Shown one piece after another: positions 47,367 through 57,509 of a DNA stretch of 64,000 bases. This DNA is from Cupriavidus pauculus (GTDB taxonomy: Bacteria; Pseudomonadota; Gammaproteobacteria; Burkholderiales; Burkholderiaceae). Numbering within the stretch: the stretch's first letter is position 1; every line of letters starts with the position of its first letter. The position numbers were made by a program, and so were the translations under genes. The notes below the pieces were generated by a model that was not told the origin of the DNA, did no database searches, and saw only the letters and a program-made list of their open reading frames with translations. The stretch spans positions 62,001 through 126,000 of the forward strand of contig NZ_CP033971.1 of assembly GCF_003854935.1 (NCBI RefSeq). The letters run 5' to 3'.

Positions 47367-47747
47367 CTATTTCACCGCGAACCGCACTGTCACCGTCTTC
47401 CCGTCGGCAAACGTTACCGTGGCCACGGCCTTGGCGCCGGATGGCAGCGCGATGGGGTCGCGGGCCACCAGGGCGTTTTCCCGGGACGGCACCAGCGCGG
47501 TTTCCTTCTTGTCCGCGCCAGCCAGCACGGTCAGCTTGCCGGCGGCGCCTGCAACCGGCTTTCTACTGTCGTGATCGTCGACATACAGGCTGACCTGGCC
47601 GTCCTTGCCGACCAGTTCGAACTGCAGGTCGCTGGCGGTCTGGACCACACCGCCGTACTGCGCCGGCCTGGCACCGTGCGCGTGGACCAGGCTAGCCGAG
47701 CCGAGCATGGCAGCGGCGGCGATGGCAATGGCGATCAAGTTTTTCAT
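47367..47747 (-). CDS. Small periplasmic protein of the metal efflux operon
   Basis: 126 residues with a signal peptide ending LVHAHG and a single beta-rich domain (GGVVQTASDLQFELVGKDGQ ... SLYVDDHDSRKPV). Two histidines follow the cleavage site. It is the last gene of the heavy-metal efflux operon, 57 bases after the pump. Proteins of this kind accompany CzcCBA-type pumps and may bind metal in the periplasm; no activity is known to me. Confidence 0.75.
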   Translation of the reverse strand: MKNLIAIAIAAAAMLGSASLVHAHGARPAQYGGVVQTASDLQFELVGKDGQVSLYVDDHDSRKPVAGAAGKLTVLAGADKKETALVPSRENALVARDPIALPSGAKAVATVTFADGKTVTVRFAVK

Positions 47748-47804
47748 CGGAATGCTCCTGGAAATGGGCGACTTGCGAGGGCGTCGCCGCTGGACCCTGT
47801 GATT

Positions 47805-50800
47805 TCAGTACGGCGCCTGGCCGCCTTCGCGGACCATCCGCTCGATCGGCTCGCGGCCAAAGCGCCACACGATGACGGGTGTCAGCACTGCGTCTAGTAG
47901 CGTGGAACTGAGCAGTCCGCCAAAGATGACCACGGCTACCGGATGCAGAATTTCCTTGCCGGGTGCGTCGGCCGAGACCAGCAGCGGCACCAGCGCGAAG
48001 GCGGCCACCAGCGCGGTCATCAGCACCGGCGTGAGCCGCTCGAGCGACCCGCGCACCAGCATCGGGATGCCGAAGGGCTCGCCTTCGAACCGGCACAGGT
48101 TGATGTAGTGGCTGACCTTGAGAATGCCGTTGCGCGTGGCGATGCCCGTCAGCGTGATGAAGCCCACCATCGACGCCACCGACAGCGTCAGGCCGCCGAT
48201 CCACATCGCCGCCACGCTGCCGATCAGCGCCAGCGGTATGTTGGCCATGATCGCCAGCGCCAGCCGGTGCGAGCGGTAGCGCGAGTACAGCACCAGGTAG
48301 ATCAACGCCAGCGACCCCAGAGCCAGCAGCGCGATCAGCCGGCTAGCCTGCTCCTGGGCCTGGAACTGGCCCTCCACGCTCACGAAGTAGCCGCCCGGCA
48401 GTCCCGCGCCGGCGATGGCCGTGCGCACCCCGCCGATGATGCGCGACATGTCGGTGCCGTCGGTATTGGCGTACACGACGATGCGGCGCCGGCCGTTCTC
48501 GCGGCCCACCTGGTTCGGGCCGTCGGACGTCTCGACCGTGGCGATGGCCGACAGTGGCACAGGGCCGCGCGGCGACTGCAGCATGACGCGGGCCAGGTCC
48601 TGCGGTGTCCGGCCGGCATCGGGGAGCCGCACCACCAGGTCGAACCGCTTGACGCCCTCGATCACCTGCGACACCCGCGTGCCGTCGGCCAGCGTCTGCA
48701 GCGCGCCCAGCGCGTCGCCCGGGGCGATGCCGTACTGTGTCGCGCGGCGATAGTCGAGCCGGACGTTGACCTGCGGGATCAGCACCTGCTTCTCGACCGA
48801 AATGTCGACCAGCCCGGGGACGCCCGTCAGCCGGCTGCGCAGCGTTTCGGCCAGCCCGCGCAGCGTGTCTAGGTCGTCACCATAGATTTTGAGCGCGATC
48901 TGGGCGCGCACACCCGAGAGCAAGTGGTCGAGCCGGTGCGAGATGGGCTGGCCGATGGCCACAGACGCCGGCAGCGTCGCCAGTTGCGCGCGGATCGCGG
49001 CCATCACCGCCTCGCGGCTGCGACCCGCGCGCCGCAGGTCGACGTCGATCTCGGACGAATGCACGCCTTCGGCATGCTCGTCCAGCTCGGCCCGGCCCGT
49101 GCGGCGGCCCACTTGCACCACTTCCGGCACCTGGCGTATCAGCGTCTCGGCCAGCGCGCCCATGCGGTTGGCCTCCGCCAGCGACGTGCCGGGCTGGAGC
49201 AGCAGTGACATCACGAGTGATCCTTCGTTGAAGCTGGGCAGGAATGCGCGCGGCAGATAAGGCACCGTGGCGGCGGCCAGCAGCACGGCCGCCCCGCCCG
49301 CGGCCAGCACCAGCCGCGTGCGCGGGAAGGCCCAGTCCAGCAGCCGCATCTCGGCGCGCTTAAGCCAGCGCACCAGCGGGCTGTCGGGATGGTCCAGGCG
49401 CTGCATGCCGGGCAGCAGGTAGAACGACAGCACCGGCGTCACCGTCATCGACACCAGCATCGACGCGAGAACGGAGACGATGTAGGCAATGCCCAGCGGC
49501 GCGAACAGCCGGCCCTCGATGCCCGGCAGCGCGAACAGCGGCACGAACACCAGCACCACGATCAGCGTGGCATAGACGATGCCGGAACGGACCTCGACGG
49601 ACGCGCGCCAGATCACGTCCAGCACGGGCGGCGGGGCGTCCATGGCGCGGCGCTGCCGGAGCCGGCGCAGGATATTCTCGACGTCGACCACGGCGTCGTC
49701 GACGAGCTCACCGATGGCGATGGCAAGCCCGCCCAGCGTCATCACGTTGATCGACTGGCCGAGCAGGTGGAATGCCAGCGCCGTCACCGTCAGCGACAGC
49801 GGGATGGCGATCAGCGAGATCGCCGTCGTGCGCGCGCTGAGCAGGAAGGCGAAAAGCACGATGGCCACCATGATGGCTCCGTCGCGCAGCGCATCCACCA
49901 CGTTGTCGATCGACGCCTCGATGAAGTCGGCCTGCCGGAACAGGATTTGCGGTGCGGCCAGGCCGGCCGGCAGCCCCTGCTTTAGCTCGCCCAGCGCGCG
50001 TTCCAGTTCGCGCGTGAGTTGCACCGTGTCGGCGGCGGGCTGTTTCTGGACGCTGACGATCACGGCCGGCTGGCCGTTGAATCCGGCGTCGCCGCGCTTG
50101 ATGGCGGCCGCATGGCGTACCGACGCCACCTGTTCGAGCAGGATCGGCGCGTTGTCGCGGTAACCCACGGCCAGCCCGCGCAGGTCCTCCAGCCGCGTAG
50201 TGCGGCCCAGGTTGCGGATCAGGTACTCGCGCCCGTTCAGGTCGATGAATCCGCCGCTGGTGTTGGCCGCGAAGTCGCGCAGCGCACGGGCGACGTCGGC
50301 CAGCGCCACGCCGAACTGGGCCATGCGCGCCGTGTACGGCTCCACGCGGAGCTGGCGCACTTCGCCGCCGATCGGGATCACCTGCGCGACGCCCGGCACC
50401 GACAGCAGCCGGGGCCGCAGCACGAAATCGGCATACTCGCGCGCCACCATCGGGCTAACCTTCGCCACGTCGATGGGCAGCGCGACGAGCATGATCTCGC
50501 CCATGATCGACGACACCGGCCCCAGGATCGGCGTGAGCCCGCCCGGCAACTGCTCGCGGACCAGCGCCAGCCGTTCCGACACGAGTTGGCGGTTGCGGTA
50601 CACGTCGCTGCCCCAGTCGAACTCGGCGTAGACGATCGACAACCCCACGCCCGACACCGACCGCACACGGGTGACGCCTGGCATGCCGTTCAGCGCCGTC
50701 TCGATGGGGAACGAGACCAGCAGCTCCACTTCCTGCGGCGCCATGCCGCCGGCCTCGGTGATCACGGTCACCAACGGCTTGTTGAGATCGGGAAAAACGT

Positions 50801-50909
50801 CGATGGGCGTGCGCCAGGCCATGAACGACCCGTACGCCATCAGCATGGCTGCCACGGCCAACACCAGCAGCCGGTTGCCCAGGCTCGCGCGAACGATCCA
50901 GTTGAACAT
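47805..50909 (-). CDS. Heavy-metal RND efflux pump (CzcA/CusA superfamily)
   Basis: 1034-residue HME-type RND protein. The N-terminus ([32 protein letters not shown]) is typical, and the proton-relay helix reads [20 protein letters not shown]. The paired Asp in that motif differs from the classical CzcA form DFGLIVDGAV, pointing to another metal subgroup. It follows the adaptor by nine bases. It should expel a metal cation from the periplasm; which one is not readable from sequence alone. Confidence 0.93.
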   Translation of the reverse strand: MFNWIVRASLGNRLLVLAVAAMLMAYGSFMAWRTPIDVFPDLNKPLVTVITEAGGMAPQEVELLVSFPIETALNGMPGVTRVRSVSGVGLSIVYAEFDWGSDVYRNRQLVSERLALVREQLPGGLTPILGPVSSIMGEIMLVALPIDVAKVSPMVAREYADFVLRPRLLSVPGVAQVIPIGGEVRQLRVEPYTARMAQFGVALADVARALRDFAANTSGGFIDLNGREYLIRNLGRTTRLEDLRGLAVGYRDNAPILLEQVASVRHAAAIKRGDAGFNGQPAVIVSVQKQPAADTVQLTRELERALGELKQGLPAGLAAPQILFRQADFIEASIDNVVDALRDGAIMVAIVLFAFLLSARTTAISLIAIPLSLTVTALAFHLLGQSINVMTLGGLAIAIGELVDDAVVDVENILRRLRQRRAMDAPPPVLDVIWRASVEVRSGIVYATLIVVLVFVPLFALPGIEGRLFAPLGIAYIVSVLASMLVSMTVTPVLSFYLLPGMQRLDHPDSPLVRWLKRAEMRLLDWAFPRTRLVLAAGGAAVLLAAATVPYLPRAFLPSFNEGSLVMSLLLQPGTSLAEANRMGALAETLIRQVPEVVQVGRRTGRAELDEHAEGVHSSEIDVDLRRAGRSREAVMAAIRAQLATLPASVAIGQPISHRLDHLLSGVRAQIALKIYGDDLDTLRGLAETLRSRLTGVPGLVDISVEKQVLIPQVNVRLDYRRATQYGIAPGDALGALQTLADGTRVSQVIEGVKRFDLVVRLPDAGRTPQDLARVMLQSPRGPVPLSAIATVETSDGPNQVGRENGRRRIVVYANTDGTDMSRIIGGVRTAIAGAGLPGGYFVSVEGQFQAQEQASRLIALLALGSLALIYLVLYSRYRSHRLALAIMANIPLALIGSVAAMWIGGLTLSVASMVGFITLTGIATRNGILKVSHYINLCRFEGEPFGIPMLVRGSLERLTPVLMTALVAAFALVPLLVSADAPGKEILHPVAVVIFGGLLSSTLLDAVLTPVIVWRFGREPIERMVREGGQAPY

Positions 50910-50918
50910 GGCGTGCCC

Positions 50919-52043
50919 CTACCGGATCTGGTTGATCAGGGCCGCGCCGCGTACGACCACACGGTTCTCCGGCGACAGGCCGCGCGTTACCACCACCGTC
51001 TTTGCGTCGAGCGTGCGCACTTCCACCGGCTGCGCGATGAAGCGCTGCGCGCCTGACTTGATCCAGACCACCGGTTCGTTGTTCGGATTGTGTACCACGG
51101 CCTCGCTGGGCAGCGCGATGCCGGGCATCACGTCGGACAGCCGCGCCACCACCGTGACCGGCTGGCCTACCGCGAGCGTGGCCGAGCCATCGGCCAGGCG
51201 GAACGTCAGCGGCACGGCGCCGTTGCGCAGGCTGCGGCCGGCGCCGATAAAGACGAGCTGGCCGCCGGTGGCCAGCACGCCGTCGCGGATGCGGCCGGCC
51301 AGCGCGGCATCGGGGCTTTGCGCCTCCACCATCAGGCGGTGTGGGTCGACGATCTCGAACAGCGTGTCCTGCGCGGCCACCACCTGGCCGGCCACGGCGT
51401 TGGCCGACGCGATCACACCATCGGCCGGCGCGCGCAGCGTGTCGGTGGGATGCAGGCTCGTTGCCACGGCCGCACGCTGGCCGGCCAAGCTCTGCACGTC
51501 GGCGCGCGCGGCGTCGACGTCCTTGCGCGGGATGCTGTCCTGCAGCGATTCCAGCCGGGCCAGCCGCTGCCGCGCCAGCTGCAGGTTGGCTGTCAGCGTG
51601 GCGAGCTGGGCCTGCTGGTTGCCGATGTCGAACGGCTCGTTCTTGTGCCGCAGCACGGCCAGCGGCTGGCCCTTGGTCACGCGCTGGCCCAGCACCGGAA
51701 AGCCGTCGCGCGGCGCTTCGATCCAGCCCGGATGGCCGGCCTGCACGCGGCCGCCCGCGTTGGGATCGATCACCACCGCGGCATTGAGTGGCACGGTCTG
51801 CGGATGCTCGCCCGCCTGCGGCAAGGCGGTACGGATGGCCATGCGGCGCTGGGCCAGCTTGGGCACCTGTACGCTGCCGTCGGGCAGGCGTGCGAGGCCG
51901 GTGGCCGGGGCGGGCGCGCCCGGCGCGTCCAAGTGTTCGCCCCCGGGGCCATGGGCGCCCGGCGCTGCCCCGGCGTGCAGGGGATAGCCGGCCAGCAGCG
52001 TGGCGAGGGTGACGAGGGCAAGCAGCAGCAAAGTCTTGTACAT
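50919..52043 (-). CDS. Metal efflux adaptor (CzcB-like membrane fusion protein)
   Basis: 374-residue adaptor with a signal peptide, lipoyl half-motifs (AGHPGWIEAPRDGFPVLGQRVTKGQPL and RAPADGVIASANAVAGQVVAAQ) and an alpha-hairpin. Just after the signal it has GAHGPGGEHLDAP, a His-containing motif repeated in the next upstream gene product. That N-terminal segment could be a metal-binding tag. Confidence 0.9.
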   Translation of the reverse strand: MYKTLLLLALVTLATLLAGYPLHAGAAPGAHGPGGEHLDAPGAPAPATGLARLPDGSVQVPKLAQRRMAIRTALPQAGEHPQTVPLNAAVVIDPNAGGRVQAGHPGWIEAPRDGFPVLGQRVTKGQPLAVLRHKNEPFDIGNQQAQLATLTANLQLARQRLARLESLQDSIPRKDVDAARADVQSLAGQRAAVATSLHPTDTLRAPADGVIASANAVAGQVVAAQDTLFEIVDPHRLMVEAQSPDAALAGRIRDGVLATGGQLVFIGAGRSLRNGAVPLTFRLADGSATLAVGQPVTVVARLSDVMPGIALPSEAVVHNPNNEPVVWIKSGAQRFIAQPVEVRTLDAKTVVVTRGLSPENRVVVRGAALINQIR

Positions 52044-52059
52044 GGTCGCGTAGCCTTCT

Positions 52060-52617
52060 TCAGCGAGGAGTGCGGCGGCGGCGCAGGCGCCAGGCGGTCA
52101 CGGCGGCCGCCAGCACCGCGAGGCCCGCCAGCACGGCGGCGGCCAGCTTGCCGGCATGCCATTGGCCGCGCGCGTCGGTGTCGGGGGGCGTGCGCAGCGC
52201 GCCTTCGATCAGGTCCGTGTCGTGGCCGGTCACCAGCGTGAACACGAGCACGTGTTCGCCCGGCTGGCGCAGCGCAGCCAGCAGTTTCGGATCGGCAAAG
52301 GAGAAATCGCCGATGTCGGCGTGGAGCCGGGCTTGCGCCTTGATCGGCCCGAGCTCCACTTCCAGCGTGCCGGTGGTGACGGGCTCGTTGGTGTCGTAGC
52401 GGTCGACCAGCACGGAAAACTCGTCGGCGTGCAGCGTGCCGACCAGCTCGAAGCCCTCGGTGCTGGCCTCGATGCCGGGCCGCGCGGCGCCCGCCGGCAC
52501 ACCGGCCGCGGGCGCGTCCAGATGCTCGCCGTTGGGGCCGTGGGCGCCCGGGCCGGCCAGGGCAGGGTGGCTCAGGGCCGCGCAGAGGCAGAGCGCGGCA
52601 AGACAGGTTCGGATCAT
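52060..52617 (-). CDS. Membrane-anchored accessory protein of the metal efflux operon
   Basis: 185 residues: signal peptide, GAHGPNGEHLDAP right after it, a beta-rich domain (EFSVLVDRYDTNEPVTTGTLEVELG), a C-terminal membrane helix (LAAAVLAGLAVLAAAVTAW) and a basic tail. The His motif is shared with the adaptor. Its start overlaps the stop of the outer-membrane gene by four bases. Unnamed family; a periplasmic metal-handling role is inferred. Confidence 0.75.
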   Translation of the reverse strand: MIRTCLAALCLCAALSHPALAGPGAHGPNGEHLDAPAAGVPAGAARPGIEASTEGFELVGTLHADEFSVLVDRYDTNEPVTTGTLEVELGPIKAQARLHADIGDFSFADPKLLAALRQPGEHVLVFTLVTGHDTDLIEGALRTPPDTDARGQWHAGKLAAAVLAGLAVLAAAVTAWRLRRRRTPR

Positions 52618-53819
52618 GGCAGTACTCCCAGTGCCTGGTTCAAGTTGGCGATGGCAAAGCCGCGTCGCGCGCGGATACGGGCCAGTTCCAGGTCGGCGTC
52701 CAGCGCCTGGTTCTGCGCGCGCAGGACCTCGGCCAGGCCGATCTCGCCCGCGTCGAACGTCTTGCGCAGCAGCGCGGCGCGCTCGGCCAGCGTGGCGCTG
52801 CGCTCAGAGACAAGGGCCAGTTGCTGCTCGGCCAGCGCCAGCGACTGCCGCGCGGCATCGATGTCGGACTGCACCACGCGCTCGGTCCGGTCGCGCTCGG
52901 CCCGCGCGGTCATTAGTTCGGTCTGCGCGGCGGTCTCGCGGGGCAGGTTGCGGGCATCGGTGGCAAACGGAAAACGCACGAAGACGCCGACGGTCTGGTC
53001 GCTGGGCAAGCCGCCGCCCGCCGCGTCGCGGCGGTAGGTCACGCCAACTTCGGGCGCATCGCGGCGGGATGTCCGCAGGTAGCCCACCTGGCGCTCGCCG
53101 CGCTCCACGGCGCGCCAGGCCGCCTCAATGCGCGGATGCGGCGCGCCGGGCAGGTCCGGCGCGGGGCGTTCGTCGTAGTGCTGCGGCAGGCCCTGCACGC
53201 CGGTGGCCTGCAGCAGCCGGGCGCGCATCTCGATCACGCGCGCCTCGTTCTCGGTCAGCAGTGCGCGGCTGGCTAGCAGGTCCTGCTCCGCGAACAGCAG
53301 GTCGGTGCGGGCCAAGTCGCCGGCGCTCACGCGGCCCCGCACGTCGTCGCGCAGGCGCTGGGCAACGCCCACGCGGCGGCGGGCCACGTCGCCCTCGGCC
53401 TCGGCGGCAGCCAGTTGCCAGACCCGCTCGCGGACTTCGGCGGCCACGGCAAGCTGGCCCAGCAGCATCGCGGACTCGGCCTCGGCGGCCTGGGCATCGG
53501 CCAGAGCGCCGCGTGCGCTGCGCTGTCCCGGCAACCAGACCGGCACGCCCAGCGACACCTCGGTCTCGCGCACGCCGCGCCGGTCGGTAAGCTGGTCGCC
53601 CCGGTGGCGCAGGTCCACGGCGGGCGATCCCGCGATCAGCGCGTCGGCCTGCACCCGGCTGGCGGCGGCTTCCTGGCGCCGGCCGGCAGCGGCCTGCATG
53701 GAGACCGACCGCTCCCATGCGGCCTCGAACAGCGCGTGCAGATCCGTCGCCGGTGTTTGCGCGCAAACGTCGGCCAGCATCGCGCACGATGCGGCCAGCA
53801 ATACAAGTAACTTCTGCAT
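52614..53819 (-). CDS. Metal efflux outer-membrane channel (CzcC-like)
   Basis: 401-residue TolC-superfamily protein with a signal peptide (LLAASCAMLADVCA). Two outer-membrane efflux repeats are rich in Ala/Glu/Arg helices (AALADAQAAEAESAMLLGQL; EQQLALVSERSATLAERAAL). Stop overlaps the following gene's ATG by four bases. Confidence 0.88.
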   Translation of the reverse strand: MQKLLVLLAASCAMLADVCAQTPATDLHALFEAAWERSVSMQAAAGRRQEAAASRVQADALIAGSPAVDLRHRGDQLTDRRGVRETEVSLGVPVWLPGQRSARGALADAQAAEAESAMLLGQLAVAAEVRERVWQLAAAEAEGDVARRRVGVAQRLRDDVRGRVSAGDLARTDLLFAEQDLLASRALLTENEARVIEMRARLLQATGVQGLPQHYDERPAPDLPGAPHPRIEAAWRAVERGERQVGYLRTSRRDAPEVGVTYRRDAAGGGLPSDQTVGVFVRFPFATDARNLPRETAAQTELMTARAERDRTERVVQSDIDAARQSLALAEQQLALVSERSATLAERAALLRKTFDAGEIGLAEVLRAQNQALDADLELARIRARRGFAIANLNQALGVLP

Positions 53820-53909
53820 GACTTCCCCAAACGCCTAGGCTCGACCAGCGTCGCGGCGGGGCACCGTGCCTGAGCGGCACGGCGAGCAGGAATGGCTAAC
53901 GCCCCGCCG

Positions 53910-54263
53910 TCAGGCGGGTGCGTGAGGCGGACGTAAGGGAGGACTTGTGGCCGGGTGCGGCACTGCGCGGCCGGCAAAGACGGGCGCGGGCTGGCGGCAA
54001 TCCAGCAGTGGCGGGAACGCCACCGTCATCAGCGTGCCGGGCAGATTGGACATCAGGTCGAAGGCGAGCTGATGCGTGGCGGACGACAGCGAGTCGTCTT
54101 GTTCGACGCTGCCATCGTCGTCATGATGGTGCGGCACGTGTTCGGCGTGCGCGACGAGGTGGTCGATGGTGTCGCCGGCCAGATGACCGAGTTGCCGCTC
54201 CGCCGCGGCAAACGCCTGCAGCGGAAGGACCAGCATCATCAAGATGGCAACGATTCGCGACAT
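53910..54263 (-). CDS. His-rich periplasmic protein, CzcI-like
   Basis: 117 residues: signal peptide (ILMMLVLPLQAFA) then a His/Asp cluster (HAEHVPHHHDDDGS) and a Pro-rich tail. It is the first gene of the operon, matching CzcI-type leader proteins of Cupriavidus metal operons. Probably a periplasmic metal sensor or buffer; inferred. Confidence 0.7.
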   Translation of the reverse strand: MSRIVAILMMLVLPLQAFAAAERQLGHLAGDTIDHLVAHAEHVPHHHDDDGSVEQDDSLSSATHQLAFDLMSNLPGTLMTVAFPPLLDCRQPAPVFAGRAVPHPATSPPLRPPHAPA

Positions 54264-54463
54264 GGGCGCGATTCTACATCACCGATTCGGTATCCGGCAC
54301 CAATCACCCAAGCCTTCCAGGGAGGAGGATCGGTTCTTAGGGCAATGCCCATTTTGTCACGGCCGTTGCAAGCACAGTCGGAATATCAGTGGGGAGCGAC
54401 ATTGAGCCGGCGACGGCAAGAGAGAGGATTGACTAGCTGCTGGGCGTCTAATCGCACAATTTT

Positions 54464-55063
54464 TCAGCGGGATGCGTGATCTTCCTGTTTCACTGCAGTA
54501 GATACTCTGAGCCGCTGATGATCCTCGCGCGCCGCAGGTCCGGGCGTTCCGTCTCTGGCTTGCGGCTTGACGAATGTGATCTGGCCGGCTCGTTCCAACA
54601 CCACCTTCCACTGGCGGTCCCAGCCGGGCGCGTGCATGCTGGCGCGTGCATTGGCGTCGAGGTCCTCGTCGCTCAACATGGCGCGCTTGCGCGCATGGCG
54701 GTTCTCCATGCCGTCGAAGACCAGCACGATTGGCCGGCCACCGACGATTCGGTCGAAGGCTGGCCACCGAGCCGACAGCATGCTGATTGCGCGATGCATG
54801 AAGACAAGTACTGCCGCCCCGGCCAGCGTACCGAGCATGGGGCTTGCTCCGACCACCGCGCGCGACAGGATCGCGCCCAGCAGCAGCATTATGCACAGGT
54901 CGAACGCGGTCTTCTGCGCGAACGTGCGTCGACCAGCCACCCGTAGCAGCACCCACGCGGCCATAAACACGAGCGCGGCCCGCGCGGCCATCTGGTACCA
55001 GGCCAGTTCCTCGCCCCTGCCGAAGACGGCCTGCATGGCCGCCTGGATGCCATCTGCAACCAC
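54464..55063 (-). CDS. DUF421 (YetF/YcaP) family membrane protein
   Basis: 199 residues from a GTG at 55063; an ATG at 55036 is the alternative. Three N-terminal membrane segments (LVFMAAWVLLRVAGRRTFAQ ... LCIMLLLGAILSRAVVG ... LAGAAVLVFMHRAISM) are followed by the cytoplasmic domain with GRPIVLVFDG. It lies seven bases after the DUF2188 gene, forming a two-gene unit. The family often appears in stress or sporulation contexts; no biochemical role is known here. Confidence 0.82.
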   Translation of the reverse strand: MVADGIQAAMQAVFGRGEELAWYQMAARAALVFMAAWVLLRVAGRRTFAQKTAFDLCIMLLLGAILSRAVVGASPMLGTLAGAAVLVFMHRAISMLSARWPAFDRIVGGRPIVLVFDGMENRHARKRAMLSDEDLDANARASMHAPGWDRQWKVVLERAGQITFVKPQARDGTPGPAAREDHQRLRVSTAVKQEDHASR

Positions 55064-55070
55064 GGCCGAT

Positions 55071-55292
55071 TTACCCCTTGATCGATCGGGGATCATGCCC
55101 GAACGAGTTGCGCGAGCGGATCTGGCCGTCGCGGCCATGGATGAACAGCTCCGACTGGTTGCGCCGGGCGATCTCCATGGCGGCCTCGATGGCGTCCTCC
55201 TGCGTGGCGAACAGCTTGCGGCCCGCCGGGGTCTTCGCCTCTTCCACGGCCCAGCCCTCGGGGGCAGGGACCACGTGTACGTCCTTGTTCAT
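55071..55292 (-). CDS. DUF2188 family small protein
   Basis: 73 residues with HVVPAPEGWAVEE, TQEDAIEAAMEIARRN and ELFIHGRDGQIRSRNSF, a paralogue of the protein at 31430-31651. It is upstream of and probably co-transcribed with the DUF421 gene. Confidence 0.82.
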   Translation of the reverse strand: MNKDVHVVPAPEGWAVEEAKTPAGRKLFATQEDAIEAAMEIARRNQSELFIHGRDGQIRSRNSFGHDPRSIKG

Positions 55293-55414
55293 AGGTCACC
55301 ATCTGGTGGTTGTCACATAGCGTACTTATTCACCCAAAGCGACCTGCGGGGTAGTCGGCCAAAGTCTGACAACCGTGTAGGCCAAATGGCGATCGAGAAG
55401 GATCGGCTCACAAT

Positions 55415-56323
55415 CTATGGCGTCACCGGTATCGTGGCGGCGATACGGGCAACAGTCCTATTGCTAACGAGACCCAGCGTCGCGCTGACCGTAACGGCGG
55501 CGATCCCACGGATCAATAGGCGCCGGCAGTAAGTGTTTCGGAGAGTCCTTGGACTTATGTTGTCCGCTTCGTGTCCAATCGCGTGGCATGCTTCGCGCAC
55601 TATCTTGCCGAGACTCATGTCGGTTATCGGGGTTCCCGCGCGTGTTAGTGCAAAAAGCAGATCGCTCTCGGCTTTCCATTTGCGCCGGGCGGCAGCCCAG
55701 GCGGTAAGGGGTTCAAGGGCAAAGGGCTCCACATGCACCGTTCGGGCATCCTTGGGCCGCCGTGCGGGTACGTGGAGATATGGAGGGGCCGCATCAAGAT
55801 GTAGATCGCGACCTCTAGCGCCGCGGCCCTCGTTGGCAGTGACACCAGTCCCGAGAAAAAAGGCGACTATTGCTCGTTTCTGGAGTTTCGCTGGGTCCTC
55901 GTTCGGTGCTGGCTGCACAAATTCCTGCAGCGCCAAATCCATCTCTTGGCTAAGGAAATAAACGTCCGGATCTGTGAGGGGCCATTGGTGGCTTGAGGCC
56001 AGTTCGCCGGCCGGATTTGAGTCGCGAACGCCGATGGTGACGAGATGTCTGCACAGACGGTCGATGAGCTTGAGGTAGCGCATGCGCGTTGCCGCAGAGT
56101 AGTGGACCGCCTCCCCATCGAGCCAGAACCCGTCTAAAACGTCAGAGCCAAAACTGGTCACCGTAGCACCGCGGCCGATCAAGTATCGATGGAATCGATC
56201 GAACATGGCTCGATGCTGGATGATCGATCGAGGGGAGAACGGACGGCGGTCCGCGCCAACGGCTTCGCCATCCTGCCAGTCGGCGTAGGCGCGAGCAGGA
56301 TCCGATAACCACAGTCTATCCAT
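55415..56323 (-). CDS. Atypical tyrosine-recombinase-like protein
   Basis: 302 residues with an N-terminal SAM-like core-binding region (SPRSIIQHRAMFDRFHRYLI) and a C-terminal integrase-type fold. The usual first catalytic Arg position reads GTGVTANEG (Thr instead of Arg), box II reads SPRTLRNTY (His replaced), and the terminal region LGLVSNRTVARI shows no nucleophilic Tyr. The start at 56323 avoids an upstream non-integrase extension. It may be an inactive relative with a structural or regulatory role. Confidence 0.65.
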   Translation of the reverse strand: MDRLWLSDPARAYADWQDGEAVGADRRPFSPRSIIQHRAMFDRFHRYLIGRGATVTSFGSDVLDGFWLDGEAVHYSAATRMRYLKLIDRLCRHLVTIGVRDSNPAGELASSHQWPLTDPDVYFLSQEMDLALQEFVQPAPNEDPAKLQKRAIVAFFLGTGVTANEGRGARGRDLHLDAAPPYLHVPARRPKDARTVHVEPFALEPLTAWAAARRKWKAESDLLFALTRAGTPITDMSLGKIVREACHAIGHEADNISPRTLRNTYCRRLLIRGIAAVTVSATLGLVSNRTVARIAATIPVTP

Positions 56324-56556
56324 CTTTGAATTTATATACTGAAATTGACCGACCTCACAAACAAATCGTCGCTTCGCGCCGACATTTGCATTCAAGCAAG
56401 GGCCGGCGAACTATGGAGACCACGTCAATCAGGCGCCACGCGAGCGGCCAGGTCCCGGATGTCGACAATATGAACGCTCAACTGGAAATGGCCAGGGAAG
56501 CCCGAAAGTCCTAATATAGATTTCCTTTCCGGCGGCAACGCGGCACACGGACATCC

Positions 56557-57285
56557 TTACTCCGTCGTACTCGCACTCCAGAATGCTTGACTGACAACGC
56601 TAGTGCCCCCCAGCCGGGTGACAATGCGGTCGAGTACGTCGCCGTCGACAGAGGTCGCGGCCAGCGCCGCCTCAATTTCCACTTCCTGTTCGCCGAATGC
56701 GCGGACTTCCAGGTCGCTCGGCGGATAATGGGCGGCCTTCAGCGCGTCCTCCAGCAGCCTTAGCGCCGTCTTCTGATGATCGCGTGCGGCGATCACATGC
56801 ACCGTGTGTGTGACTTCCACGGCCGTCGTGTCTAATGGCTGGCGGTTAATGCGATCTACAACGGGGCGCAGCAACGTGTTGGCGGCCAGGATGAACACCG
56901 CGGCGATCGCCGCTTCCACAATCATGTCGGCGCCGGCGCAGGCGCCCACCGCGGCCGAGCACCAGAGCGTGGCCGCCGTGTTCAGCCCGCGCACGTTGCC
57001 TTCCTCGCGCATGATCACGCCCGCGCCCAGAAAACCGATGCCGGAAACGACGTACGCAACCACGCGCACCGCGCCATCGTGTCCGGCGATATGGTTTGCA
57101 AGGTCGACGAAGATCGCCGCGCCCACAGCCACCAGCACGTTGGTGCGTAGGCCGGCCGTGCGTTGGCGATACTGGCGCTCGAAACCGATCATGCCGCCCA
57201 GCACGAACGCTGCGGCCAAGCTTATGGCCGTATCGAGTAGCGATTGCGGGTTGATATTTTGCAGCGCTTCCAGCGACATGGACAT
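56557..57285 (-). CDS. MgtC/SapB family membrane protein
   Basis: 242 residues from the Met at 57285; a further upstream start at 57372 is possible. Four to five membrane segments show the family pattern [29 protein letters not shown] and [37 protein letters not shown]. The soluble C-terminal domain ([16 protein letters not shown]) resembles the MgtC ACT-like regulatory tail. MgtC proteins regulate ATP synthase and Mg adaptation; role here unproven. Confidence 0.88.
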   Translation of the reverse strand: MSMSLEALQNINPQSLLDTAISLAAAFVLGGMIGFERQYRQRTAGLRTNVLVAVGAAIFVDLANHIAGHDGAVRVVAYVVSGIGFLGAGVIMREEGNVRGLNTAATLWCSAAVGACAGADMIVEAAIAAVFILAANTLLRPVVDRINRQPLDTTAVEVTHTVHVIAARDHQKTALRLLEDALKAAHYPPSDLEVRAFGEQEVEIEAALAATSVDGDVLDRIVTRLGGTSVVSQAFWSASTTE

Positions 57286-57509
57286 ATCCGTCTGGGCAAA
57301 AAGTTGGGGCGATTGTGGCACAGCGGCCGGGTGCCCGGTCCAATCCTTAGTCGCGCCCACCGTCTTGTTCATGCCGCTGACGACGAAACGCTCCGCATTG
57401 CGTTAGCTGCCGCCTCCACTACGGCGACCAGTAGATCAGACCGGCACGCGGCACGCCAGGTCGTGCAAAGATCACGCTATTGCTTGGCTCCACGTTTTTC
57501 CGTTGCCGG

